Below the pieces are notes generated by a model. It was not told where the DNA came from and made no database searches. It saw only the letters and a program-made list of their open reading frames with translations. Position numbers and translations under genes: made by a program. DNA of 64,000 nt from JAJECS01 sp965262745 (GTDB lineage Bacteria; Chloroflexota; UBA11872). How positions within the stretch are numbered: the first letter of the stretch is position 1; the number at the start of each line of letters is the position of its first letter. Shown one piece after another: positions 8,611 to 16,330 of this stretch. The stretch lies in the NCBI GenBank assembly GCA_965262745.1, contig OZ253558.1, forward strand, positions 2,232,001 through 2,296,000, in the 5' to 3' direction.

Positions 8611-8830
8611 GGGGTTGGTCTCGAAACGTCTCGAGATCGAAGGTGCCAATCCCGCCATGGAGCTTGCCGCGCAGCGGCGCGAGGCGGGTCGGATCGACTC
8701 GCACAGGGCGCAAAAGAAAGCCGTCCGGGCCTTCCTCGAGTTCGAGCCGGTCGCCCGGCTTTAGAGCCAGGGCATCCAACACATGGGCGGGAAAGGTGAC
8801 CTGGCGCTTTGACGTGATCTTGACTCGCAT
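8588..8830 (-). CDS. AbrB/MazE-type antitoxin
   Basis: The 80-residue protein starts MRVKITSKRQVTFPAHVLDAL, the swapped-hairpin AbrB/SpoVT DNA-binding domain, with KPGDRLELEE in the second half. The C-terminal tail (RGKLHGGIGTFDLETF) is the flexible part that usually wraps the toxin. A GGGGAA ribosome-binding site precedes the ATG at 8830, and this start leaves the promoter region free. It is the first gene of a two-gene minus-strand unit with the PIN toxin, and such antitoxins bind their own promoter. An inverted repeat is present there (next entry). Confidence 0.85.
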   Translation of the reverse strand: MRVKITSKRQVTFPAHVLDALALKPGDRLELEEGPDGFLLRPVRVDPTRLAPLRGKLHGGIGTFDLETFRDQPHDPALRD

Positions 8831-8850
8831 TGGCTGTTCCCCAGGAAACG

Positions 8851-8890
8851 CCTTACTAACCAAGTTATTTGGGTAAGGCAGATTGGTCAA
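8851..8890 (-). promoter_or_regulatory. Promoter and candidate operator of the AbrB/VapC pair
   Basis: CCTTAC (8851-8856) and GTAAGG (8873-8878) are perfect inverted arms around an AT-rich centre. On the minus strand TTGACC (8885-8890), 17 bp, and TAACTT (8862-8867) make a -35/-10 pair that the inverted repeat overlaps. This fits autoregulation by the AbrB-type antitoxin, which is inferred. Confidence 0.5.
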
Positions 8891-8937
8891 GACCGCGTGC
8901 ACGGGGGTGGAGCGAGCTAGACGGTCCAATGCCTGTT

Positions 8938-9086
8938 TCGGTGGCCCGCGCTGCGCGCAGCGTGGGATGTCCCAAGCCAGTGCCCATGACGCGGACCAAC
9001 CGCCGCGACAGCTCGGCCGCCGTTCACGCTTTCAAGGGAATCAGTCGCAGCTTGCCTCCCAGGCTGCACGCAGCCTGGGCCACCGG
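8938..9086. repeat. MITE-like repeat, copy 1 (complete)
   Basis: The ends are 29-bp imperfect inverted repeats, 8938-8966 and 9058-9086, built on GGTGGCCC and GCTGCGYGCAGC. Each end is itself a small palindrome, so each can fold as a hairpin. The element is 149 bp, codes for nothing credible and fills most of the gap between the AbrB promoter and the transglutaminase-like gene. The similarity to copy 2 also includes about 17 bp before the left end (ACGGTCCRATGCCTGT). Confidence 0.75.
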
Positions 9087-9248
9087 ACACTCTTCCTAAG
9101 CGCGCAATAGACTTGCTCGCCAAGCCGTTGCCGCAGGTTGGCACTGGTCCGATGGAAGATCTCGGCAACTCACCCGATGGGCACAGGGGTGCCGATCTGC
9201 TGGGGGCGCTTCGCCGGTTAGCGGGCCGGTGCTGCGGGATCTCGACAC

Positions 9249-10118
9249 ATGCCCACGTCCGACACGCCACCTGAGATCGCCAGGTACATCGGCGAAGACC
9301 AGTTTGGGCCGGCCTACCGGGTCATGCTTGCCGGCGACGCTCATGCCCCGCGATCCGTCGATCGCGTGCTCTTTCAACACATGATCCGGCTTGGCACGGC
9401 GACCGCCGACTATCTCTATGCGTCCTACACGCCCACGACGCTGCGCTATCGGCACGGATCACGGCCTAAGCTGGAGCGCTTCTTGGGCGCCGCAACCACC
9501 CCGGCCACAACTCCGGAAGAGTTGGTCGACGGCATTGCCCGCTGGTGCGCGGCCATCGCGCACGCCGCCGACAGCCTGAGTCTCGACGATCTCAGGCTGG
9601 GAGGCACCGAGGAGGCCATTGTCAGACGCGGCACGGACTGGTGCACCGACCTGGCCCGCGTCTGCTGTGTGCTGTGCCAGGTCGCCGGGTTACCCGCCAG
9701 GATTGTTTATCTATTCAACACGACCGCGGCCTACAGCGGTCATGCAATCGTCGAAGTGCTGCGCCAGGGACGCTGGGGCTGTGTCGATGTCGTGCACGGG
9801 GTCGTCTACCGCCACGAAGACGGCATGCCGGCATCGACGTGGGAGCTCCAGCGCGCTCCGCACCTTATTGCTGCCCACCGGGGCCTCCACGGTGGCTACA
9901 GCTCTGCCGCGCAGTTTCGGGGCGCCGCCATCGTGAATTACTTCGTGTGGGAAGCCGACCAGTACGACTTCACGGTCAGCGCGCTCAACGCCTACACCCG
10001 CTCGATCCTGGAGCAGTCCGTGCGCGGCTGGCCGGACGGCCTCCGCTGGATGCACGGCGAGGACGAGGTGCCGCCAGCCAGGCAGACGTCGTCATCGCAC
10101 GTTTCGTCATCCAGCTGA
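9249..10118 (+). CDS. Transglutaminase-like superfamily protein
   Basis: The 289-residue protein has the cysteine-protease-like triad of transglutaminase folds: C132 in GTDWCTDLAR, H165 in YSGHAIVEV and D180 in GCVDVV. Such proteins may hydrolyse or remodel peptide or amide bonds; the substrate is unknown. There is no signal peptide or membrane helix, so it is probably cytoplasmic. The C-terminus ends in a serine-rich tail (QTSSSHVSSSS), which is unusual and may reflect drift of the stop codon. The start ATG at 9249 lies 162 bp after the repeat element. It stands alone between repeats and converges with the deaminase-like gene. Confidence 0.75.
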   Translation: MPTSDTPPEIARYIGEDQFGPAYRVMLAGDAHAPRSVDRVLFQHMIRLGTATADYLYASYTPTTLRYRHGSRPKLERFLGAATTPATTPEELVDGIARWCAAIAHAADSLSLDDLRLGGTEEAIVRRGTDWCTDLARVCCVLCQVAGLPARIVYLFNTTAAYSGHAIVEVLRQGRWGCVDVVHGVVYRHEDGMPASTWELQRAPHLIAAHRGLHGGYSSAAQFRGAAIVNYFVWEADQYDFTVSALNAYTRSILEQSVRGWPDGLRWMHGEDEVPPARQTSSSHVSSSS

Positions 10119-10225
10119 GCCGGCAGGCCGGCACCCGCTGTGAGGGCGAGGTCGATCTCTGCGCCGCGAGGTCGAGTCGGCGGCTCGGCGCCTGTCCCCA
10201 AACACCCAGCCACGAGGCGAAGCGG

Positions 10226-11182
10226 TTACCCACCGCGGCTTGTGAGCGCCGCCGTCCGAATACCGTCCAGCTCCTCAGCCGTGAACACCCCGGCCCGGAA
10301 CAGGTTTAGATACTCGTCCGAGACGCTTTGCACGAACACGGTCAGGTCGTCGGTGTTCACCGTCACCGCGACACCGTGATCGTGGAGCCGGCGGATCGGA
10401 TGGTCCGCGAGATCGGCCACCACGCCCAGCATCACGTTGCTGGTCGGACAGACGTTGAGTCGCACACCCTTTTCGGCGAGCCACCGCATGACATCGGTGG
10501 ACTCGGCGGCGGCGATTCCGTGCTGCACTTCGTCGAGATCTAGTACCTCAACTGTTCGACGCACGTCTTCGGCCCCGCCGAATTCACCCACATGCGCCTT
10601 AAGCGTCAACCCCTGCGCACGCGCCTGCGCGTAGAGCGGTTGCACAGCCTCGGGGGCGCACGCGTCTTCGATACCGTAGAGATCAATTGAGGTAAACGCT
10701 GCGGACCCGACCGCCTCGGGTGCCAGATCCATCAGCGCGGCGTTAGATACGTGGCGTCGCGAGATTCCAAGTTCGGGCCGCAGCCGGATACGACCTTGGC
10801 ACTGCTGGACCAGTGATCGAACGAAGCGTAGGAATCCGTGCAGGCCGTCAAAGTAGCGGGGAACTGGCCAGATATCGAAGCTCATTTCAAACACCGATAC
10901 GCCGTCGTTGATGGCGTCGGCGACTGCCGCCGTTGCCAGGAGTTGCGCGCCTTCAGGGATGCCGAAATACGGATCAATGGCCGACCTCAGGAACTCGTGA
11001 AACCCCGTCAACCCATCGATCCTGCGCGGCGGTCTTTTCAGAGCATGACCAAGCTGCCGCTCAAGGCTCTCGATTCGGGCGCTTAGATAGGCGTGCGCAT
11101 GGAGGTCAGTCTTCGGGACTCTCCTAACAGCCGCGGCATCGCCGGCGCGCAGCGCCTCAGCGAAGACATCCCCGGTGCGCAT
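10226..11182 (-). CDS. Adenosine deaminase / AMP deaminase-family amidohydrolase
   Basis: Zinc-dependent TIM-barrel hydrolases of this family deaminate adenosine or related nucleosides and bases. From the ATG at 11182 (behind GGAGG; an ATG 48 bp upstream lacks one), H28 and H30 in KTDLHAHAYL bind the metal. HVGEFGGAEDVR carries the third histidine and the catalytic-type glutamate. DLDEVQHGIAA and VNTDDLTVF give the remaining histidine and aspartates. The SNVMLGVV segment is the substrate loop. At 318 residues it is near the usual length. The exact substrate (adenosine, adenine, methylthioadenosine or a modified base) cannot be set from the motifs. It stands alone and is flanked upstream by repeat copy 2. 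Confidence 0.85.
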   Translation of the reverse strand: MRTGDVFAEALRAGDAAAVRRVPKTDLHAHAYLSARIESLERQLGHALKRPPRRIDGLTGFHEFLRSAIDPYFGIPEGAQLLATAAVADAINDGVSVFEMSFDIWPVPRYFDGLHGFLRFVRSLVQQCQGRIRLRPELGISRRHVSNAALMDLAPEAVGSAAFTSIDLYGIEDACAPEAVQPLYAQARAQGLTLKAHVGEFGGAEDVRRTVEVLDLDEVQHGIAAAESTDVMRWLAEKGVRLNVCPTSNVMLGVVADLADHPIRRLHDHGVAVTVNTDDLTVFVQSVSDEYLNLFRAGVFTAEELDGIRTAALTSRGG

Positions 11183-11312
11183 TCGCTCACGCCTCCATAA
11201 GTCCGCTGGCAAGGAACAACCTAGTCCCAAGACTCTCGCAGCGGTGCGGTCTTCGGCAGGTCCCGGCGTCGGCAGGGCGTCGGGGCAAACCCAAACGGTC
11301 CGATGCCTGTAT

Positions 11313-11463
11313 CCGGTGGCCCGCGCTGCGTGCAGCGTGGGAGTCCCCTACATCCTGCGTCCATGTCGCAGAAACATCGCTTCGACAGCCCGGCCGTCGC
11401 TCGCGTTCTCGAGGGAATGAGTTGTAGCATTCTTCCCAGGCTGCGCGCAGCCTGGGCCACCGG
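11313..11463. repeat. MITE-like repeat, copy 2 (complete)
   Basis: The 151-bp element has inverted ends at 11313-11341 and 11435-11463 that match copy 1, and inside it shares CGACAGC-CGGCCG and AGGGAAT blocks with copy 1. Length and order agree closely but the middle has diverged, so the copies are old. It lies between the deaminase gene and the zinc-ribbon gene. Confidence 0.75.
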
Positions 11464-11554
11464 GCCTCGCGCTTCCTGTCAGTGGTGGATGAGCTATGAG
11501 AACGGCTTATCGCAGACCGGCTCCGTTCGCTCATAGGTTTGGTAAGGAGGTGGG

Positions 11555-12547
11555 TTGATACCTCGCAAGTCACCAGATCAAACGCCGCATGCCGAAGCCG
11601 TATCAATCATCGAGGAACTCGTGGCAAAGAACCTGGGAGGAAACCTAGAAGCCACGGCGGAATGCAACCAATGCGGCGAAAAGCTCACGTTAAACCTCGT
11701 GGAGGGAGCTTCGAGCGTTAGCCGAGAGACGCTCGTAGGAACGGTGCGCCCCGACATCAGCCTGCTCAACGAGAATGGCGAGCCTGTGAGATTCATAGAA
11801 GTCGTTTACAGCCATGCTCCCGAAGGGAACGTTCATGAATACGCGCTGGACCACGGTACCGAGATATTGGAAATCCATCTAAGGGCCGAAAGGGAGCTCA
11901 CAGGCAGAAGAAGGAACAAGGCCTTAGACTCTTCCCTGACAGTCAAGGCCAGAGTACAGGAGCTCGCCGATGGACGGCTCATTGTCGATGCCCACAACCT
12001 CCTTTGCCGGAGACCCAAGTGCAGGGATTGTGGCGCCCCGCTACCGCCGAGAACTGTAACGGTCAGCACGAAGGACTGCTGGAAATGCGGCCAGAACGTA
12101 AATGTCGCTACCGGAGATAAGGACGGTGAGGCCCTTGAGCAAGACTATTTCACCACGGAGGAAATAGAATTCGCCCAACAGAACGGGGTAACCCTGGAGC
12201 GCAGAGTCAGCGCCACCGTTGGAGGAAAGTACCTGGCCAACGTCTGTACCAAGTGCGATCAAATCCAAGGGAACTGGTTCCAGTACATGGACCCGTTTCA
12301 CGATAGGTTCAATCTAACAAAGGCGGAGCGGCAGGTATACGGACCCTGCGACCGGTGCGCTACGCGCTATTGTCTGACTCATGGGGAATACATGGACTAT
12401 AGGGGCGGTAGCCAATGCCCTGCATGCCTAGTAGAGGCTGAAAGAGTCATGTGTCCGAACAACCCGGACAGAGAATGCTTCTATCCTGACAGATGCAAAG
12501 AGACCGGATGCTACTTTCTGAACCGGGAGCAAGAAAGACGGGAGTAG
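11555..12547 (+). CDS. Multi-zinc-ribbon protein with possible nuclease domain, foreign composition
   Basis: The 330-residue protein starts at a TTG directly behind a perfect AAGGAGG (11544-11550), only 4 bases away. At least five CxxC pairs are visible: CNQCGEKL, CRDCGAPL, CWKCGQNV, CTKCDQIQ and CDRCATRYC, then CPACL and a cysteine-rich end. Between the first two, RPDISLLNENG followed by RFIEVVYSHAP resembles the D...ExV core of restriction-type (PD-(D/E)xK) nucleases, as in CoiA-like or competence-linked proteins. I do not recognise a named family. Base use is clearly less GC-rich than the neighbours, and the gene lies between two copies of the dispersed repeat. It is probably acquired. A role in handling foreign DNA is a guess. 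Confidence 0.65.
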   Translation: MIPRKSPDQTPHAEAVSIIEELVAKNLGGNLEATAECNQCGEKLTLNLVEGASSVSRETLVGTVRPDISLLNENGEPVRFIEVVYSHAPEGNVHEYALDHGTEILEIHLRAERELTGRRRNKALDSSLTVKARVQELADGRLIVDAHNLLCRRPKCRDCGAPLPPRTVTVSTKDCWKCGQNVNVATGDKDGEALEQDYFTTEEIEFAQQNGVTLERRVSATVGGKYLANVCTKCDQIQGNWFQYMDPFHDRFNLTKAERQVYGPCDRCATRYCLTHGEYMDYRGGSQCPACLVEAERVMCPNNPDRECFYPDRCKETGCYFLNREQERRE

Positions 12548-12590
12548 CTAGAACGGGTGGAAGAGCAGCAACGGATAGACCAAGGGCGTC

Positions 12591-12646
12591 GAGAGCCTCC
12601 TCTCGGTTGGGTCTAGCAATTCCCCGCACCGAGTATGGAGGCTCTC
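12591..12646. terminator. Long two-part hairpin after the zinc-ribbon gene
   Basis: GAGAGCCTCC (12591-12600) pairs with GGAGGCTCTC (12637-12646), and inside it CTCGGT (12602-12607) pairs with ACCGAG (12628-12633). The 16-bp interrupted stem closes a 20-base loop. It lies 44 bp past the stop codon. No T-run follows, so it may be a processing or attenuation signal or part of the mobile unit and not a classic terminator. Confidence 0.5.
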
Positions 12647-12672
12647 ATCTGTCAACCGGGCTCATGGGAAGT

Positions 12673-12795
12673 ACACCTGGCCGGTGCCCGCAACGCGGAT
12701 GAATCGCCCGTCGAACGGCTCGGCGCAGTCGTTCACCGTCTCGCCGGCATGAGCCGCAACTTGCTTCCCAGGCTGCACGCAGCCTGGGCCACCGG
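12673..12795. repeat. MITE-like repeat, copy 3 (left end lost)
   Basis: The right end, 12767-12795, is identical to that of copy 1 over 29 bp, and the block before it (ACGCGGA-GAA, CGGCTCGGC, GTTCACCGTC) still aligns loosely with copy 1. The left hairpin is absent. It sits in the gap between the zinc-ribbon gene and the aldo-keto reductase. Confidence 0.65.
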
Positions 12796-12825
12796 GCCGT
12801 CGCGCCGCCGTGTCCGGGGCGCTAC

Positions 12826-13728
12826 CTACTCCGCGCTGTCCGGCGTCTCGCCGATGGCATCCAGGCGGCGCTTGGCCTCCGCGTAGACGTCCGGCGCCAA
12901 CGGACCGCGCCGCTCCGTTGCCAGGTTCTCCCGCAAGTGCGCCGGATTCTTCGTGCCCACAATAATCGTATGCACGTCCGGGTGACTCAGCGTGTACCGC
13001 AATATGAAGGCCGTGCGGCTTTCGCCCTCGGCGCGCAGTTCATCGAGCTTGGCCTGCTCGAACTTGCCCCAGGCATCGGCCTGGCCACCGCCCTCGCCGG
13101 GCTCGCCCTTCTGCACACCCCCACGGATCACCGTGCCGATCCCGGCCTGCGCCGCTTTGCTAATCCACTCCTCGTGGTCGCGGTTCAGCGCCGAATACGG
13201 AATCTGGAAGAGATCAAACGATCCCCACTCGATGAAGGTGGGCAGATTCGGCACTGAGGTCGACGTCGCAATGTGGCGCACCTTCCCCTGCTCGCGCATC
13301 TCGTTCAGCGTGTCCACCACACCCGCGCGCTCCGACTCCGCGACGGATGCGCCATGCAGCTGCATCACGTCGACATAGTCGGTCCGCAGCAGCTCCAAAC
13401 TCTGCTCCAGCCCGCGCAGCAGGTTCGCGCGCGTCCAATCGTGCGGACCGCCCGAAGGTCCCACGCAACCACATTTGGTCGCCAGGTAGTACTCGTCCCG
13501 CCGGTCAGAAATGAACCGGCCGATGAGCTCCTCGCTCAGCCCGTAGTCGTTGGAGGTGTCGATATAGGTGATCCCGGCGTCGAGCACCGCCGTGAGGATG
13601 GCCTCCGCCTCGGCATCGTTGGTGGCACGCCCTCGCGGCCCGCCGCGAACCTCCATGGCGCCGTAGCCCAGTCGCGTCACTTCCAGACCCGTTCGTCCCA
13701 ACGTCGCGGTCGCCAATTGCTCGGCCAT
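12826..13728 (-). CDS. Aldo/keto reductase
   Basis: The 300-residue TIM-barrel oxidoreductase uses NADPH to reduce carbonyls. The tetrad is complete: D57 and Y62 in IDTSNDYG, K85 in ATKCG and H125 in MQLHG. The opening LGRTGLEVTRLGYGAM is typical of the AKR families close to YajO/Tas. The C-terminal FILRYTLSHPDVHTIIVGTKN carries the cofactor 2'-phosphate-binding type region. Substrate is not predictable. It stands alone; a gap of about 200 bp separates it from Rel on the same strand. Confidence 0.9.
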   Translation of the reverse strand: MAEQLATATLGRTGLEVTRLGYGAMEVRGGPRGRATNDAEAEAILTAVLDAGITYIDTSNDYGLSEELIGRFISDRRDEYYLATKCGCVGPSGGPHDWTRANLLRGLEQSLELLRTDYVDVMQLHGASVAESERAGVVDTLNEMREQGKVRHIATSTSVPNLPTFIEWGSFDLFQIPYSALNRDHEEWISKAAQAGIGTVIRGGVQKGEPGEGGGQADAWGKFEQAKLDELRAEGESRTAFILRYTLSHPDVHTIIVGTKNPAHLRENLATERRGPLAPDVYAEAKRRLDAIGETPDSAE

Positions 13729-13924
13729 GTTTTCTCCGATGATATGGTGCGTCGGTTGCCGGACTCGTCACAAGGTACCCCGCGCTCGCTCGCGCCTCGA
13801 CTCTGCTTACAGGATCAGGTGGGCAAGCTCACGCAGACTGGCGATCGTGGCGTCGGGGTGGACATCTCCCGCGCAACGGACCCTGCGCCCGACTAGGCTG
13901 CGGATTCCCTACCCGCCACGGCCG

Positions 13925-16318
13925 TCACCGCGCCCGAGTGCCGTCGCGCGAAACGGCGATCACGCCCCGGACGGTCTCGATTCGCCGCAGCAGCCGAGCC
14001 AGCTGCGCCACGCTGCGCAGCGCCACGGTGAGCCGCACCGTGGCCTCCTGCCGCCGGTTGGTGCGCACCGACATGGTGGCAATGCTGAGACCTTCTTCAC
14101 GAATGATGCCGGTCACGTCGTGCGTCAGCCCTTCGCGGTCGTGCGCCACCACGCGGATGCTGACCGGCAAGCTCTGCGCGTCGTCGTCGATCCAGCGCAC
14201 CGGCACGCGTGCATCGGACGCTTGGGCCAGTTCGCGGCAGCGCCGGCGGTGCACCTCAACCGCGCCGTCCTTCGCCACGCCCTCAATGCGGCCGCCGGGC
14301 TTCGGGGTGCAGCAGCTTGCCAGCCTTACGGGCAGGTCGGCATCGGTCTCAACCAAGCGGTCGACCCAGTCCACGGGCACCAGTCGCTCGGGCTCGGAAA
14401 CGCCGCGCACGTTGGTGCAGCTACGACGGTGGATGCTGATTCCGTGGCCGCGCGTGATAAACCCCACGATGTCATCCCCGGGCAACGGATTGCAGCAGGC
14501 CGCGACGCGGGTCAGCAGATTGCCGGCGCCCAGCACGTTGACCAGCGGCTGCACGTCGCGCCGCTCGTCCGGATCCAGCGTTTCCGGCACTTCCGGCTCG
14601 GCCACCTCTGGGGTGAGCCGCAGCCGCGTGATGACCTGATGCACGGTGGTGGCGCCGTAGCCGACGCCGGCCAGCAAGCTCTCGACGTCGAGGTAGCCAA
14701 GCGAGGTCGCGATCGCTTTCAGGTCGGCCTCCGGGACATTCGCGACCCCGCCCTGTCCCACGCGGCGTAGTTCCCGGTCGAGCAGCACGCGGCCCGAGGC
14801 GACGTTCTCGGCCTTCTCATGCTGCTTGAACCAGCGGCGAATCTTGTCGCGGGCATGCGCCGTGCGCACCAGCGAAAGCCACGCTCGGCTCGGCCCCTTG
14901 CTGCTCGTGCTGGTGAGGATTTCCACCACGTCGCCGTTCTCCAGCTCGTGATCCAGCGGCACCAGGCGGCGGTTGACCTTGGCCCCGATGCACGAGTGCC
15001 CCACGTCGCTGTGGATGCGGTAGGCGAAGTCCAGCGGGGTGCTGCCGATGGGGAGGTCCTTGACCTCTCCCCGCGGCGTGAAGACGAACACGGTGTCGCT
15101 GAAGAAGTCGGTCTTGACGGCATCCACGAAGGACCCCGCCGAGGCGCCGTCTTCCTGCCAGGTGAGGATCTGCCGGATCCAGGCCAGCTTGTCCAAGAAG
15201 GCCTCGGGGCCGAGTGGCCCGCCCTCCTTGTAGCGCCAGTGCGCCGCCACGCCGTACTCCGCGTTCTGATGCATGTCGCGGGTGCGGATCTGCACTTCGA
15301 CCGGCTTGCCGTCGGGCCCCAGCACGGCCGTATGCAGGGATTGATAGCCGTTTTCCTTGGGCGCCGAGATGTAGTCGTCGAACTCGACCGGGATATGGCG
15401 CCAGGCCCCGTGCACCACGCCCAGCGCGCCGTAGCAGTCCTGCTGAGAGTTCACGATGACGCGGATCGCCAGAATGTCGTAGATCGATTCGCGGTCGGCC
15501 CCTTTGCGCCGGATCTTGCGTTCGATGCTGTAGATGTGCTTGACGCGGCTTTGGATCAGCGCGTCGATGCCCGCGTCGTCGAGCCCGTGGCGCAGCTGCT
15601 CCTGCACCTCGGCGATGGCGGTTTCGCGCGCCTGCCGCTCGGCCAGCAGCCAGCGAGCCAGGTCGCGGTAGCGGTCGGGGTCCAAGAGCTTGAGGGCGTA
15701 GTCCTCGAGCTGCCAGCGCCATTCCTCGATGCCGAGCCGGCCGGCCAGTGGCGCGAAGATCTCGAGCGTTTCCTGCCCGTAGCTGGCGCGTTTCTCGGCC
15801 GGATACACCCACGCCGTGCGCACGTTGTGCAAGCGGTCGGCGAGCTTGATGAGCACCACCCGCACGTCCCGCGCCATGGCCAGCAGCACCTTGCGCAAGT
15901 TCTGCGCGTTCTGCTCGTCCAGGCTCGCGACGGTTACCCGCTCAAGCTTCGTCACCCCGTCGACCAGGTCGGCCACCACGCCGCCGAACTGCCGGCGGAT
16001 CCCGTCCAGGCTCAGGCTGGTGTCCTCGACCGCGTCGTGCAGCAAACCGGCCGCGACGGTTTCGGCATCGAGGTGCAGATCGGCCAGCAGCATGGCCACC
16101 GCCAGCACGTGCTGGATGAACGGCTCGCCGGACAGCCGCGTCTGCGGCGCGTGCGCCTGCTCGGCCGCGTCGTAGGCGCGGCGCACCAGCTCACTGATCT
16201 CGGGCTGATCGTCGGCCGGTGTATAAGCCGCGACCCGCGTCAGCAGCTCCTTGATGGATAGCGCGCGCGTATCCGCGGTCACCATTGGCGCCAGCGTGGC
16301 GGTGACGGAGACGGGCAT
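13925..16318 (-). CDS. rel: Bifunctional (p)ppGpp synthetase/hydrolase Rel
   Basis: This cytoplasmic stringent-response enzyme makes and breaks (p)ppGpp. At 797 residues it has the full set of domains. The HD hydrolase domain has HD at 94-95 and ED at 98-99 (LLHDAVEDTS). The synthetase domain has YDILAIRVIV, a DDYISAPKENGYQSLHT loop and VEVQIRTRDMH. A TGS domain at about 395-455 (DLPIGSTPLDFAYRIH) is followed by a zinc-finger-like stretch with CTPKPGGRIEG, and an ACT domain sits at the end. The synthetase charge motif reads ERKIRRKG, close to the RxKD type of bifunctional Rel. An internal Met 12 codons in (MVTADTRAL) is another possible start. It begins 12 bp after the recJ stop, so recJ and rel form an operon. 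Confidence 0.95.
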   Translation of the reverse strand: MPVSVTATLAPMVTADTRALSIKELLTRVAAYTPADDQPEISELVRRAYDAAEQAHAPQTRLSGEPFIQHVLAVAMLLADLHLDAETVAAGLLHDAVEDTSLSLDGIRRQFGGVVADLVDGVTKLERVTVASLDEQNAQNLRKVLLAMARDVRVVLIKLADRLHNVRTAWVYPAEKRASYGQETLEIFAPLAGRLGIEEWRWQLEDYALKLLDPDRYRDLARWLLAERQARETAIAEVQEQLRHGLDDAGIDALIQSRVKHIYSIERKIRRKGADRESIYDILAIRVIVNSQQDCYGALGVVHGAWRHIPVEFDDYISAPKENGYQSLHTAVLGPDGKPVEVQIRTRDMHQNAEYGVAAHWRYKEGGPLGPEAFLDKLAWIRQILTWQEDGASAGSFVDAVKTDFFSDTVFVFTPRGEVKDLPIGSTPLDFAYRIHSDVGHSCIGAKVNRRLVPLDHELENGDVVEILTSTSSKGPSRAWLSLVRTAHARDKIRRWFKQHEKAENVASGRVLLDRELRRVGQGGVANVPEADLKAIATSLGYLDVESLLAGVGYGATTVHQVITRLRLTPEVAEPEVPETLDPDERRDVQPLVNVLGAGNLLTRVAACCNPLPGDDIVGFITRGHGISIHRRSCTNVRGVSEPERLVPVDWVDRLVETDADLPVRLASCCTPKPGGRIEGVAKDGAVEVHRRRCRELAQASDARVPVRWIDDDAQSLPVSIRVVAHDREGLTHDVTGIIREEGLSIATMSVRTNRRQEATVRLTVALRSVAQLARLLRRIETVRGVIAVSRDGTRAR

Positions 16319-16330
16319 GCGGCGCCTCCG

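Noticed and set aside
14819..16261. A 480-codon plus-strand frame opposite rel
   Set aside because: Shadow of the rel coding frame; no start site and no motif.
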